Below are positions 9,515-19,033 of a DNA stretch of 64,000 bases, one piece after another. Position 1 is the first letter of the stretch. The number at the start of each line of letters is the position of its first letter. The translations under genes and the position numbers were made by a program. The stretch comes from Lysobacteraceae bacterium (GTDB lineage: Bacteria; Pseudomonadota; Gammaproteobacteria; Xanthomonadales; Xanthomonadaceae). The stretch spans positions 34,325-98,324 of the forward strand of contig JAMLIV010000007.1 of NCBI GenBank assembly GCA_023954075.1. Reading direction: 5' to 3'. The notes under the pieces were generated by a model. The model was given only the letters and a program-made list of their open reading frames with translations. It was not told the DNA's origin and ran no database searches.

Positions 9515-9541
9515 CCCAACTGTTCTCAGTTGGGGCTTTTT
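9515..9541 (+). terminator. Rho-independent terminator
   Basis: Stem CCCAACTG / CAGTTGGG with loop TTCT, followed by GCTTTTTC. A strong canonical terminator on the plus strand, downstream of the hsdM fragment and convergent with rnd. Confidence 0.85.
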
Positions 9542-9641
9542 CCCGTCCGATAGCGACAGTTCCCGCGTGTTTGCGCGGGTTCATGCGGATGGCTGCGGAC
9601 TTCGTTGGGCAGGGCGTCGTCGAGAATGTCCACCCTCCCGG

Positions 9642-10721
9642 TCAGGGCAGGCGCGCCATGAGTTCCTGCTTCAGGATGTCTGCGCGCCAGCCGTCCAGCG
9701 CCTCGGGCCAGGTGCGGTTGGCGAGCAGGTATTCCAGATGGCGCTTGGCGCACAGCACGCCTTCGGGGATATCGAGATCGGCGGCGTGGTGGGCGACGAC
9801 GGCCTGCATGGCCTTCAGCGGCGCGCGCAGCGCGGGATCCGGCGCGACCGCGAGCGGGATGTCGTGTTCGTCTTCGGATGGCGGGCGCGACAGCGCTTCC
9901 CACAGCGCATCGCGGCTGCGGCGCGGCGCGCGCGGATGCTGGTCGAGCAGGGTGTCGAACCGGCTGCGCGAAAGCGGGCGCGAGGCCAGCAGCACCACCA
10001 GTTCGTTGTCCACGACCCAGCCGCGCGGAAGATCGCGGCTGCGCGCCACCTGGTCGCGCCAGAGCAGCAGGCGGCGCAGGCGCATCTGCGCTTCGCGGTC
10101 CATGCGCTGGGCGCTGCGCGAGGACAGGTGCGGCTGCGGATCGCGTCCGTCCTCGCGCGCGGTCTGCACCATGCGGTCGCAGTCCTGCCGCAGCCAGTCG
10201 CTGCGGCCAAGTTCGGCCAGACGGTGGTCCAGGCGTTCGTGCAGGGCGTGAAGGTGGCGCACGTCCTCGGCGGCATAGTGCTGCTGCGAGGCCGTCAGGG
10301 GCCGCTGCAGCCAGTCGGAGCGGGTTTCTCCCTTCTCCAGATGCACGCCGAGCAGCTGTTCGACCAGCGCCTGATAGCTTTTGCCCGCGCCCAGGCCGGT
10401 GAGGGCGGCGGCGAGCTGGGTGTCGAACAGCGGTGTCGCGATGACGCCCCAGCCGCGCAGCAGCGCCTGCAGATCCTCACTCGGGCTGTGCATGAGCTTG
10501 AGCACCGGGCCTTCCAGCACCGCGCGCAGCGCGCCGGCCTCGCTGAGCGCGACCGGATCGACGAGGGCTTCTTCGCCGCGCGCGGAGCGCATCTGTACCA
10601 GCGCGAGCTTCGGGTAGTAGGTACGCTCGCGGATGAACTCGGTGTCCAGCGCCACCGGTGCGGCATCGATGGCGTGGGCGAGGTCGTCGAGCTGGCTTGA
10701 ATCGGAAACCCAATGGCTCAT
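9642..10721 (-). CDS. rnd: Ribonuclease D
   Basis: 3'-5' exoribonuclease that trims tRNA and other small RNA 3' ends. About 359 aa, starting MSHWVSDSSQLDDLAH. DEDD exonuclease motifs are visible: ALDTEFIRERTYYPKLALVQ (Asp and Glu of Exo I), LKLMHSPSEDLQALLR with FDTQLAAALTG (Exo II), and QHYAAEDVRHLHALH (Exo III, Tyr-x3-Asp). An HRDC region follows (RLRRLLLWRDQVARSRDLPR and WVVDNELVVLL). Length is normal. ATG 10721 matches the family N terminus. It is divergent from the SUMF1-domain gene. Confidence 0.95.
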   Translation of the reverse strand: MSHWVSDSSQLDDLAHAIDAAPVALDTEFIRERTYYPKLALVQMRSARGEEALVDPVALSEAGALRAVLEGPVLKLMHSPSEDLQALLRGWGVIATPLFDTQLAAALTGLGAGKSYQALVEQLLGVHLEKGETRSDWLQRPLTASQQHYAAEDVRHLHALHERLDHRLAELGRSDWLRQDCDRMVQTAREDGRDPQPHLSSRSAQRMDREAQMRLRRLLLWRDQVARSRDLPRGWVVDNELVVLLASRPLSRSRFDTLLDQHPRAPRRSRDALWEALSRPPSEDEHDIPLAVAPDPALRAPLKAMQAVVAHHAADLDIPEGVLCAKRHLEYLLANRTWPEALDGWRADILKQELMARLP

Positions 10722-10862
10722 GGAAAGGCTGCGGACGCGGAGGAAGGCGGAACGATAGCCGATGCGCGGGGCGACTTGCCGGCAATCGCGCGCTCCACTA
10801 CCGTCACGCAGCCGGTTCCGCGTGGGTTTCGGCATCCGTGCAGGCGACAGGCGAGGGGTTCG

Positions 10863-12740
10863 ATGGCGGCAAGACCGCGATGGGCGACAGGAGTGTGCCT
10901 TGCGCTGCTGGCGGCGTGCGGCGGCGGCGAGCCCGCAACTGCGCCGGACGGTGCGGTGCCTGCCGCACCGCAGGCTGTGGTGCCGGTCGGCACCCCGCAG
11001 CCGGCCACTGCCGACGCCGCCATGCCCGATGCTGCTGTGACGCCGCCCGATCCGCCGCAGGCGCGGGATCCGGAAGCCGAGGCCGATCTGGCCTCCACCG
11101 AATCCGTTGCCGGGCGCGTCGATCGCTGGCTGGATTCCGGCTCGCCGCAGCAGGCGGCGCGCGCCTTGCGCTTGCTGGCGAACCTGCGCGGGCGGGGCGG
11201 CGAATCCGATGATGCGCTCGAACTGGCCGAACTGGCTGATCGCGCCAGGGCGCAATCGATCGAATGGGCCACCCTGGGGTTCGCGCACGGAAGCATTGCT
11301 CCGGCGCAAGCCGTGCTGCCGGCGCTGCAGCTCTGGGACGGGGCCGATCCCGAAGTGGTCGCACTCGCGGCGCGTCTGGCGCAGGCGCGTCGCATCGACA
11401 GCCTGCTGATGCAGGCGGACGCGCTGCGCTCGCAGGGCCGCCGGCTTGCGCCGGAAGACAGCGCCCTGGCGAAACTTCAGGAAGCCAGGCGGCTCGATCC
11501 GGACCACCCGCGCACGCGCCTCGCGCTGGAATCGCTGCAGGGCGAGCTGCTGGATGAGGCGGTCGCGGCGGCGCAGCGCGAGGCGTTTTCCGAGGCCGAA
11601 GAGCGCCTCGTCGAGGCGTCCCGGGTGATTCCCGGCACCGCGGCCGTGCAGGATTCGGCCGCGCGCGTCACCGAGATGCGCGAACGTGCGATCGCGCGCT
11701 GGCGCACCCGGATTGCGGGGGCGCTGGCGGCCGGCGATGCGATGACGGCCACGGGCCTGCTCGCCGGCCTGGAGTCGGTTTCGCAGGACGAGCGCGACAT
11801 GGCGTGGGCGCGCGCCGGCATCGAGCGCGTCCGGCTGTACGGGATGCACGCGCCGGGGCGGCTGCTGGTTGATCCGTTGGCCGATGGTGGATCGGGTCCG
11901 GGCATGGTCGTGATTCCGGCAGGCGGCTTCCAGATGGGAAGCCCGCGTGGTGAACCGGACCGGCCCGCGGCCGAGGCCCCCCGCCATCAGGTCGGCTTCG
12001 CCCGCGGTTTCGCGCTGGCGCGGACGGAAACGACGGTGGCGCAGTTCCGTGCCTTCGTCGAGGCGACCGGGTATCGCAGCTCGGCCGAGAAAGCGAAGCG
12101 CTCCACCGTTTATGACGAGCGCAGCGGCGCACTGATCGAAAAGCGCGGCGTGACCTGGCGCGATGACTACGTCGGTCACCCGGCATCCGGCGACCAGCCG
12201 GTGATGCATGTGTCTTGGAGCGATGCGGCCGCCTATGCCGCATGGCTGGCGGCGCAGACCGGCCACGGCTATCGCCTGCCGAGCGAGGCGGAGGTCGAAT
12301 ACGCGCTGCGCGCCGGCAGCACCTCGCGCTATCCCTGGGGCGACGACGGCCCGCCGCCGGGCGTGGAAAATCTGACCGGTGCGCGCGATGTGTCCAGCTC
12401 GGGGCGGCGCTGGAGCAATGCGTTCGCCGGCTACGGCGACGGATTCTGGGGGCCGGCACCGGTGGCGAGCTTTGCGGTCAACGCCTTTGGCCTGAGCGAC
12501 ATGAACGGCAACCTGTCCGAGTGGGTCGCCGACTGCTGGCACGAAAGCTACGCCCGCGCCCCGCGCGACGGCTCGGCCTGGGTCAATCCCGGCTGCAGGG
12601 AGCGCGTGATTCGCGGCGCGTCCTGGGCCAGCGCGCCTGACCAGGCGCGTTCGGCCTTCCGGTTGCGCGCACCAACGGCCACCACCAGCGCGCGCGTCGG
12701 TTTTCGCGTGGCGCGCGAGCTTTTCGACGCTTCCGAATAG
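10863..12740 (+). CDS. SUMF1 (formylglycine-generating-enzyme-like) domain lipoprotein
   Basis: 625-aa predicted lipoprotein with lipobox LLAAC (Cys 19). A long Ala/Glu-rich helical region with TPR-like spacing is followed by a SUMF1/FGE-sulfatase domain in the C-terminal half (MVVIPAGGFQMGSPRGE, HQVGFARGFALARTETTVAQ, YRLPSEAEVEYALRAG, NAFGLSDMNGNLSEWVADCW, RVIRGASWAS, VGFRVARE). The redox-active cysteine pair of true formylglycine-generating enzymes is not in its usual place (GASWASAPDQARSAFRLR has none), so a catalytic FGE role is unlikely. The start has a GAGGGG ribosome-binding site upstream. The helical half may scaffold envelope complexes; function is unknown. Confidence 0.75.
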   Translation: MAARPRWATGVCLALLAACGGGEPATAPDGAVPAAPQAVVPVGTPQPATADAAMPDAAVTPPDPPQARDPEAEADLASTESVAGRVDRWLDSGSPQQAARALRLLANLRGRGGESDDALELAELADRARAQSIEWATLGFAHGSIAPAQAVLPALQLWDGADPEVVALAARLAQARRIDSLLMQADALRSQGRRLAPEDSALAKLQEARRLDPDHPRTRLALESLQGELLDEAVAAAQREAFSEAEERLVEASRVIPGTAAVQDSAARVTEMRERAIARWRTRIAGALAAGDAMTATGLLAGLESVSQDERDMAWARAGIERVRLYGMHAPGRLLVDPLADGGSGPGMVVIPAGGFQMGSPRGEPDRPAAEAPRHQVGFARGFALARTETTVAQFRAFVEATGYRSSAEKAKRSTVYDERSGALIEKRGVTWRDDYVGHPASGDQPVMHVSWSDAAAYAAWLAAQTGHGYRLPSEAEVEYALRAGSTSRYPWGDDGPPPGVENLTGARDVSSSGRRWSNAFAGYGDGFWGPAPVASFAVNAFGLSDMNGNLSEWVADCWHESYARAPRDGSAWVNPGCRERVIRGASWASAPDQARSAFRLRAPTATTSARVGFRVARELFDASE

Positions 12741-12811
12741 GGTTCCGCCGCCGTACGATGCTCGGGCAAGGGGCGTCTGGCACCCTGCCGTTCCCACTTC
12801 CGGAGAAGGCA

Positions 12812-13696
12812 ATGAACACGCTCAACTCCCGTTCCTCCACTCCGCGCCGGCGCGGCGGAGTCCGCTGGTGGGTGATCCTCCTGTTCGGCCTGTACGCGGC
12901 CTGGTACTGGTTCTCCAACCAGCAGGAGGCGGCGTTCACCGGACGCGCCCAGCTCATCGACTCCAGCGTCCAGGAAGAGGCCGCGCTGGGGCTGCAGGCC
13001 TACCGCGAGATCCTCTCGCAGTCGCGCGTGCTGACCCAGGGCCAGGCACCGGCGCAGGTCAAGCAGATCGCCGAGCGGCTCGTGGCCGTCGGCCCCAGGG
13101 TCGAGGCCACGCTGGCGGCCGCACGCAACGCCAAGCCCTCGATCGCGTGGGATGCGTACGACTGGCAGGTGAGCCTGATCCAGTCCGAGCAGGCCAACGC
13201 CTTCTGCCTGCCCGGCGGCAAGATCGCGGTCTATACCGGCATCCTGCCCATTGCCGGCAATGACAGCGCGCTGGCGGCGATCATGGGGCACGAAATCGCC
13301 CATGCGCTGCTGCGCCACAGCGCCGAGCGCATGGCGCAGAACAAGCTGGTGAACCTGGGCTCGATGGCGGCCGGCGTGGCGATCAGCGACATGGACACCC
13401 AGCAGCAGAAGGCGGTGATGGCGGTGATGGGCGCAGGTGCCCAGTACGGCGTGCTGCTGCCGTTCTCGCGCGACCACGAGAGCGAGGCCGATGAGGTGGG
13501 GCTGATGCTCGCGGCGGCCGCGTGCTACGACCCGCGCGAAGCGATCGGGCTGTGGGAACGGATGGGGCAGGCGAGCGCCGGGCAGGCACCGCCCGAGTTC
13601 ATGTCGACCCACCCCAGCGGCAGCACCCGGATCGCGCACCTGGAGCGCCTCATGCCGCAGGCGCTGGAAATCCGCGCGGCGTTTTGCGGCAAGTGA
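12812..13696 (+). CDS. M48-family zinc metallopeptidase (membrane-anchored)
   Basis: 294-aa protein with one N-terminal transmembrane helix (VRWWVILLFGLYAAWYW, about residues 17-33) and an M48 peptidase domain. The zinc motif is HEIAHALLRH, the third ligand is in the ESEADEVGLML segment, and the tail FMSTHPSGSTRIAHLE is family-typical. It resembles the periplasmic LoiP/YcaL/Oma1-like group that acts in envelope quality control. GGAGAAGG lies just before the ATG. It follows the SUMF1 lipoprotein gene by about 70 bases and may be cotranscribed. Confidence 0.88.
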   Translation: MNTLNSRSSTPRRRGGVRWWVILLFGLYAAWYWFSNQQEAAFTGRAQLIDSSVQEEAALGLQAYREILSQSRVLTQGQAPAQVKQIAERLVAVGPRVEATLAAARNAKPSIAWDAYDWQVSLIQSEQANAFCLPGGKIAVYTGILPIAGNDSALAAIMGHEIAHALLRHSAERMAQNKLVNLGSMAAGVAISDMDTQQQKAVMAVMGAGAQYGVLLPFSRDHESEADEVGLMLAAAACYDPREAIGLWERMGQASAGQAPPEFMSTHPSGSTRIAHLERLMPQALEIRAAFCGK

Positions 13697-13771
13697 TTCC
13701 CATTGGCGTCCGAACGGGCGGCGCGGGCCGCTTCGGCTGAGCCGTTTTCCACCTTCGCGACTCGGCTCGTG

Positions 13772-13801
13772 TTGCCGCTCTCGGACGGGGCATGCGACAA
13801 T
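13772..13801 (+). promoter_or_regulatory. Candidate sigma-70 promoter for the nuo operon
   Basis: TTGCCG at 13772-13777 and GACAAT at 13796-13801 are separated by 18 bases, each matching the consensus at four of six positions. It is the best match in the 336-base gene-free stretch 13697-14032, about 230 bases before nuoA. Nothing else is recognised in that stretch. Confidence 0.25.
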
Positions 13802-14032
13802 CTTGCGGCTCGAACGGCGCATTTCTGCATTGCAGCAGGCACCGACGGGCCGCGAGCCGGACGAGGCGGGGGGCGCAAGGCGCTTTCCACCGCGCGATGC
13901 CAGCACGAATTGCCGCGCCGACCACCGGACGCGCCTCGGGCTGGTACGCCGTTCGTCGCGTGAAGCGCCGCCGCGCATGCGCGGTGTGTCGGTTGCGGGA
14001 TGGCCCGCAACGCTGATCGAGTAGAGGCTGAC

Positions 14033-14389
14033 GTGCTGGGCGAGTATCTACCAATCCTGCTGTTCCTGATCGTGGCCACGGGCATCGGCATCACCCTCCT
14101 GGTCATGGGAAACCTGCTCGGGCCCAAGCGCCCCGGTGCGGAGAAGCTCTCGCCCTACGAGTGCGGATTCGAAGCCTTCGAGGATGCCCGCGGGCGCTTC
14201 GACGTGCGCTATTACCTGATCGCGATCCTGTTCATCGTCTTCGATCTGGAAATCGCTTTCCTTTTTCCCTGGGCGGTGGTGTTCAAGAGTATCGGGACGC
14301 CCGCCATCATCGCGATGACCGTTTTCCTCGCCATCCTCGTCGTGGGATTCATCTACGAGTGGAAGAAAGGCGCGCTGGAGTGGGAGTGA
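14033..14389 (+). CDS. nuoA: NADH-quinone oxidoreductase subunit A
   Basis: Small membrane subunit of respiratory complex I (NDH-1), at the junction of the peripheral and membrane arms. It has three transmembrane helices and the conserved loop [20 protein letters not shown] after the first helix, containing the Cys used as a landmark of the ND3 family. About 118 aa from GTG 14033, which is preceded by AGAGG and gives the typical N terminus ([15 protein letters not shown]). ATG 14000 would add eleven polar residues. First gene of a 14-gene operon in canonical A-N order. Confidence 0.95.
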   Translation: MLGEYLPILLFLIVATGIGITLLVMGNLLGPKRPGAEKLSPYECGFEAFEDARGRFDVRYYLIAILFIVFDLEIAFLFPWAVVFKSIGTPAIIAMTVFLAILVVGFIYEWKKGALEWE

Positions 14390-14393
14390 AGCC

Positions 14394-14936
14394 ATGAGCA
14401 TCGCGCAATTCTTCAACAATCCCGAGCCGCTGGGTCGCGTCGACGACATCCTGCGCCCGGACGGCGAGAATCCGCTCATCGAGCGCGGCTTTGCCACGAC
14501 GTCGGTCGACGCCCTGATCAACTGGGCGCGCACCGGCTCGATGTGGCCGGTGACCTTCGGCCTCGCCTGCTGCGCGGTGGAAATGATGCACGCCAGCACC
14601 TCGCGCATCGACGTGGACCGCATGGGCGTGATCTACCGCCCCAGCCCGCGCCAGTCCGACGTGATGATCGTGGCCGGTACCCTGGTCAACAAGATGGCCC
14701 CGGCGCTGCGCAAGGTCTACGACCAGATGACCGAGCCCAAGTGGGTGATCTCGATGGGTTCGTGCGCCAACGGCGGCGGCTATTACCACTACTCCTATGC
14801 GGTGGTTCGCGGCTGCGACCGGGTGGTGCCGGTGGATGTCTACGTGCCGGGCTGCCCGCCCACGGCCGAGGCGCTCACCCACGGCATCCTGCAGCTGCAG
14901 AAGAAGATCCGCCGCACCAACACCATCGCGCGCTGA
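14394..14936 (+). CDS. nuoB: NADH-quinone oxidoreductase subunit B
   Basis: Carries the terminal iron-sulfur cluster N2 of complex I next to the quinone site. In the 180-aa protein the cluster cysteines lie in [11 protein letters not shown] (adjacent pair), [16 protein letters not shown] and [11 protein letters not shown]. It starts four bases after nuoA with a normal family length. Cytoplasmic, membrane-associated. Confidence 0.97.
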   Translation: MSIAQFFNNPEPLGRVDDILRPDGENPLIERGFATTSVDALINWARTGSMWPVTFGLACCAVEMMHASTSRIDVDRMGVIYRPSPRQSDVMIVAGTLVNKMAPALRKVYDQMTEPKWVISMGSCANGGGYYHYSYAVVRGCDRVVPVDVYVPGCPPTAEALTHGILQLQKKIRRTNTIAR

Positions 14937-14973
14937 GCGCAACCGACATCCCTGCAAGGAAGGCACGCGGTCC

Positions 14974-15717
14974 ATGGCCGAGCCAGAAAACACCCTAGCC
15001 CAACAGCTGCGCGACCGCTTCGGCGACAGGATCGCCGAGTGCATCGTGCATGACTACGAGGTCGCGACCGCGGAAATCACCCTGGTGGTCGCGCCAGAGC
15101 ACATGCTTGAGGTGGCGCGCGCGCTGCGCGATGAGGCCGCGTTCCGATTCGAGCAGCTCATCGATGTCTGCGGCGTCGACTACCTGAGCTATGGCCAGGT
15201 CGAGTGGGACACCGAGGACGCCAGCGGCGAAGGATTCTCGCGCGGCGTCGAAGGCGAGGGCGCCGGCCGTTTCGACTGGGCGGATCGCCCGCAGCCCGGC
15301 CTTGTCGCACGCCGCTTCGCCTCGGTGCTCCACCTGCAGTCGGTGCACCACAACCGCCGCCTGCGCGTGCGCTGTTTCGCACCGGACGACGGCCTGCCGG
15401 TGGTGCCTTCGGTGATCAACCTGTGGCCGGTGGCGAACTGGTTCGAGCGCGAGGCTTTCGACCTCTTCGGCATCGTCTACGAGGGCCATCCGGACCTGCG
15501 GCGCATCCTGACCGACTACGGGTTCGTCGGCCATCCGTTCCGCAAGGACTTCCCGCTGATCGGCAACGTAGAGGTGCGCTACGACGCCGAACAGGGGCGG
15601 GTCATCTATCAGCCCGTGACGATCGAACCGCGCGTCACCGTGCCGCGCGTGGTGCGACACGATTCGCGCCGCGAGCAGGCCCGCTCCGAAGCCGCTGGTC
15701 AGGCGGCAGGAAAGTAA
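14974..15717 (+). CDS. nuoC: NADH-quinone oxidoreductase subunit C
   Basis: 30-kDa subunit of the complex I peripheral arm, 247 aa, separate from nuoD (not fused as in enterobacteria). The signature [20 protein letters not shown] and [20 protein letters not shown] is intact. Between the N-terminal fold and the signature there is an extra Gly/Glu-rich insertion (about residues 73-98, [14 protein letters not shown]) that is variable in the family. ATG 14974 has AAGGAAGG upstream. Confidence 0.96.
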   Translation: MAEPENTLAQQLRDRFGDRIAECIVHDYEVATAEITLVVAPEHMLEVARALRDEAAFRFEQLIDVCGVDYLSYGQVEWDTEDASGEGFSRGVEGEGAGRFDWADRPQPGLVARRFASVLHLQSVHHNRRLRVRCFAPDDGLPVVPSVINLWPVANWFEREAFDLFGIVYEGHPDLRRILTDYGFVGHPFRKDFPLIGNVEVRYDAEQGRVIYQPVTIEPRVTVPRVVRHDSRREQARSEAAGQAAGK

Positions 15718-15720
15718 GCC

Positions 15721-16974
15721 ATGCAGGATATCCGCAGCTATTCCCTGAACTTCGGCCCGCAGCATCCGGCCGCGCACGGCGTGTTGCGCCTGGTGCTGGA
15801 GATGGATGGCGAAACGGTGCGGCGCGCCGATCCGCACGTCGGCCTCCTGCACCGCGGTACCGAGAAGCTGGCCGAATCCAAGCCGTTCAACCACTCGATC
15901 GGCTACATGGACCGCCTCGACTACGTCTCGATGATGTGCAACGAGCACGCCTACGTGCGCGCCATCGAGAACCTGCTGGGCATCGAGGTGCCGGAGCGCG
16001 GGCAGTGGATCCGCACGATGTTCGACGAGATCACGCGCATCCTCAATCATCTGATGTGGATCGGATCCAACGGCCTGGATCTTGGCGCAATGGCGGTGAT
16101 GCTCTATGCGTTCCGCGAGCGCGAAGAGCTGATGGACGTCTACGAGGCCGTTTCCGGCGCGCGCATGCATGCGGCCTACTACCGCCCCGGCGGCGTCTAC
16201 CGCGACCTGCCGGATCAGATGCCCAAATACCGGGAAACGCCCTGGCACAAGGGGGCCGACCTCAAGCGTCTGAATGCGTGGCGCGAGGGCTCGATGCTGG
16301 ATTTCCTCGACGCCTTCGCCGACGACTTCCCGCACCGGGTCGACGAATACGAGACGCTCCTCACCGACAACCGCATCTGGAAGCAGCGCACTGTCGGCAT
16401 CGGCGTGGTGCCGCCGGAGAAGGCCTTGGCCTGGGGCATGACCGGCCCGATGCTGCGCGCCTCGGGCGTGGCCTGGGACCTGCGCAAGAAGCAGCCCTAT
16501 GCCAAGTATGCCGAAGTCGACTTCGACATCCCGGTGGGCGTGAATGGCGACTGCTACGACCGTTACGTGGTGCGCGTCGCCGAGATGCGTGAATCGGCAC
16601 GGATCATCAAGCAGTGCGTGGCGAAGCTGCGCACGCTGGAAGGCCCGGTGATCGTGCGCGACTTCAAGGTCGCCCCGCCGCAGCGCGAGGAAATGAAGCG
16701 CGACATGGAAGCGCTCATCCACCACTTCAAGCTCTTCACCGAAGGCTACGTCGTGCCCGAAGGCGAGACCTACGCCGCGGTCGAAGCGCCCAAGGGCGAG
16801 TTCGGCTGCTACCTGATCTCCGACGGTGCCAACAAGCCGTTCCGCGTCAAGCTGCGCGCCCCCGGCTTCGCCCACCTGTCCTCCATGGACGAAGTCGTCC
16901 GCGGCCACATGCTTTCCGACGTCGTCGCCATGATCGGCACCTACGACGTGGTGTTCGGGGAGATAGACCGATGA
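15721..16974 (+). CDS. nuoD: NADH-quinone oxidoreductase subunit D
   Basis: 49-kDa subunit of complex I that forms the quinone-binding pocket with NuoB. 417 aa with [21 protein letters not shown] (its His is in the quinone pocket), [20 protein letters not shown] and the C-terminal DVVFGEIDR. Length and start (three bases after nuoC) are normal. Confidence 0.97.
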   Translation: MQDIRSYSLNFGPQHPAAHGVLRLVLEMDGETVRRADPHVGLLHRGTEKLAESKPFNHSIGYMDRLDYVSMMCNEHAYVRAIENLLGIEVPERGQWIRTMFDEITRILNHLMWIGSNGLDLGAMAVMLYAFREREELMDVYEAVSGARMHAAYYRPGGVYRDLPDQMPKYRETPWHKGADLKRLNAWREGSMLDFLDAFADDFPHRVDEYETLLTDNRIWKQRTVGIGVVPPEKALAWGMTGPMLRASGVAWDLRKKQPYAKYAEVDFDIPVGVNGDCYDRYVVRVAEMRESARIIKQCVAKLRTLEGPVIVRDFKVAPPQREEMKRDMEALIHHFKLFTEGYVVPEGETYAAVEAPKGEFGCYLISDGANKPFRVKLRAPGFAHLSSMDEVVRGHMLSDVVAMIGTYDVVFGEIDR

Positions 16975-17119
16975 GGCGGGGATGCGGGATTCGGGATTCG
17001 GGATTCGCAGAGGCGGCCCCCGACCGCCGCGTGGGCGTTGGCATCGGAAAGCCGCCCGCCCACTGCGCCCCGGCTCATGCAGATCCCCAATCTCCAATCC
17101 CCAATCCCGGGCCAAGAGC
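16975..17119. repeat. GGGATTC-type tandem/inverted repeat block inside the nuo operon
   Basis: The only sizeable gap of the nuo operon. The left side has three tandem GGGATTC units (16986-17007), and the right side carries complementary CCCCAATCTCCAATCCCC units (17093-17109), so the two ends can pair into a long imperfect stem. The arms flank a GC-rich core. Similar GGGATT(C/G) intergenic repeats are known to me from Xanthomonadaceae genomes. It may modulate expression between nuoD and nuoE. Confidence 0.65.
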
Positions 17120-17647
17120 ATGAAAGCAACCGGCAATTTCGAAGCGGTCAAGGACATCGACCCGCTCAAGGCGCTGACGAACGCGACCCGTGCCACGATC
17201 GACCTGTGGCTGGCGAAGTTCCCGGCCGACCGGCGCCGTTCGGCGACGATCCAGGGCCTGATCGCGGCGCAGCAGCAGAACGAGGGCTTCCTGACCGATG
17301 CGCTGATCGCGGCGGTGGCGAAGTACATCGGCATCCCGCCGATCCAGGCCTACGAGGTGGCGAGCTTCTACACCATGCTGGAAATCCGGCCGGTGGGGCG
17401 CAACAACGTGGCGCTGTGCACCAACATCTCGTGCTGGCTCAACGGTGCCGAAGACATCGCGCGCTACTGCGAGAACAAGCTCGGGATCAAGCTGGGCGAG
17501 AGCACCGCGGACGGACGCATCTACCTCAAGAAGGAAGAAGAGTGCATCGCGGCCTGCTGCGGCGCGCCGGCGGCGACGGTCAACGGGCATTACCACGAGA
17601 AGCTCACGCCGCAGAAGATGGACGAGATACTCGACGCCCTGAAATAA
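17120..17647 (+). CDS. nuoE: NADH-quinone oxidoreductase subunit E
   Basis: 24-kDa subunit of the NADH-dehydrogenase module, holding the [2Fe-2S] cluster N1a. The cysteines are in CTNISCWLNG and CIAACCGAPA of this 175-aa protein, and PPIQAYEVASFYTMLEIRPV is a family segment. ATG 17120 lies right after the repeat block and gives the normal N-terminal length. Confidence 0.96.
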   Translation: MKATGNFEAVKDIDPLKALTNATRATIDLWLAKFPADRRRSATIQGLIAAQQQNEGFLTDALIAAVAKYIGIPPIQAYEVASFYTMLEIRPVGRNNVALCTNISCWLNGAEDIARYCENKLGIKLGESTADGRIYLKKEEECIAACCGAPAATVNGHYHEKLTPQKMDEILDALK

Positions 17648-17722
17648 GCGCCGCGCGGCCCCGCCGCACGGCATGGATGAATCGCCCCGGCAGTGCCGCG
17701 GCAAGGATGGATCGGAACGGTC

Positions 17723-19033
17723 ATGGCAGTTGGACCCGTGCCTCAGGAACACAACATCGTCTACACCACCCTGCATTTCGACAGGCCGTGGTCGTATGAA
17801 AACTATCTCAAGACCGGCGGCTACCAGGCGCTGCGCAAGCTGCTGACCGAGAAGATTCCGCCGGCCGACGTCATCGAGATGGTCAAGCGCTCGGGCCTGC
17901 GCGGCCGCGGCGGCGCAGGCTTTCCGACCGGGCTGAAGTGGAGCTTCATGCCCAGGCACGACGGCGAGAAGTACATCCTGTGCAACTCGGACGAATCCGA
18001 GCCGGGCACCTGCAAGGACCGCGACATCCTGCGCTACAACCCGCACGCGGTGCTGGAGGGCCTCGCCATCGCCTGCTATGCCACCAACACCCGCGTGGCC
18101 TACAACTACATGCGTGGCGAGTTCCACCACGAGCCCTACGAGCACATCGAGGAGGCGCTGGCGGAAGCCTACAGGCACGGTTGGCTGGGCCGCGACATCC
18201 TCGGCTCGGGTGTCGACATCGACATCCACAACGCGCTCGGTGCCGGCGCCTACATCTGCGGCGAGGAAACCGCGCTGATGGAGTCGCTCGAAGGCAAGAA
18301 GGGCTGGCCGCGCTTCAAGCCGCCGTTCCCGGCCAACTTCGGCCTCTACGGCAAGCCCACCACGATCAACAACACCGAAACCTATGCCTCGGTGCCGGCG
18401 ATCATCCGCAATGGCCCGGAATGGTTCCTCGAGCTGGGCAAGCCGAACAACGGCGGTGCCAAGGTGTTCTCCGTCTCCGGCCACGTCAACCGGCCCGGCA
18501 ACTACGAGATCCGCCTGGGTACGCCGTTTTCCGAACTGCTGGAAATGGCGGGCGGGGTGCGCAACGGCCATCGTCTCAAGGGTGTCATTCCCGGCGGCTC
18601 TTCGATGCCGGTGCTGCCGGGCGACAAGATGCTCGAATGCACGATGGACTACGACTCGATCCAGAAGGCCGGTTCCGGTTTGGGTTCGGGTGCGGTCATC
18701 GTGATGGACGAAACCACCTGCATGGTGCGCGCCTGCCACCGCATCGCACGCTTCTATCACCAGGAGTCGTGCGGCCAGTGCACGCCCTGCCGCGAGGGCA
18801 CGGGCTGGATGTTCCGCTCGCTCACCCGCATCGTCGAAGGCCGCGCCACGCTCGACGACGTGAACCTCCTGCGCTCGGTCGCAGGCCAGATCGAAGGCCA
18901 CACCATCTGCGCCTTCGGCGAGGCCGCCGCCTGGCCGGTGCAGGGCTTCCTGCGCCACTACTGGCACGAATTCGAATACTACGCCACGCACGGTCGCTCC
19001 ATGCTGGACGACAAGGCGGGAGCCACCGCATGA
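17723..19033 (+). CDS. nuoF: NADH-quinone oxidoreductase subunit F
   Basis: 51-kDa flavoprotein subunit of complex I that binds NADH and FMN and carries cluster N3. Signatures: the NADH-binding loop [19 protein letters not shown] region [33 protein letters not shown] and the [4Fe-4S] motif [18 protein letters not shown] 17723 (436 aa) is preferred over GTG 17693 because it has GGATCGGA upstream and matches family length. The stop overlaps the nuoG start by four bases. Confidence 0.96.
   Translation: MAVGPVPQEHNIVYTTLHFDRPWSYENYLKTGGYQALRKLLTEKIPPADVIEMVKRSGLRGRGGAGFPTGLKWSFMPRHDGEKYILCNSDESEPGTCKDRDILRYNPHAVLEGLAIACYATNTRVAYNYMRGEFHHEPYEHIEEALAEAYRHGWLGRDILGSGVDIDIHNALGAGAYICGEETALMESLEGKKGWPRFKPPFPANFGLYGKPTTINNTETYASVPAIIRNGPEWFLELGKPNNGGAKVFSVSGHVNRPGNYEIRLGTPFSELLEMAGGVRNGHRLKGVIPGGSSMPVLPGDKMLECTMDYDSIQKAGSGLGSGAVIVMDETTCMVRACHRIARFYHQESCGQCTPCREGTGWMFRSLTRIVEGRATLDDVNLLRSVAGQIEGHTICAFGEAAAWPVQGFLRHYWHEFEYYATHGRSMLDDKAGATA

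Noticed and set aside
10863..12740. SUMF1 protein as sulfatase-activating enzyme for a sulfatase here
   Set aside because: The catalytic cysteines are not at the expected place and no sulfatase gene is in the window.
9642..12812. Open frame of 1056 codons on the minus strand covering rnd and its upstream region
   Set aside because: Only the rnd portion (to ATG 10721) encodes a recognisable protein; the rest is antisense to the SUMF1 lipoprotein gene and its start.
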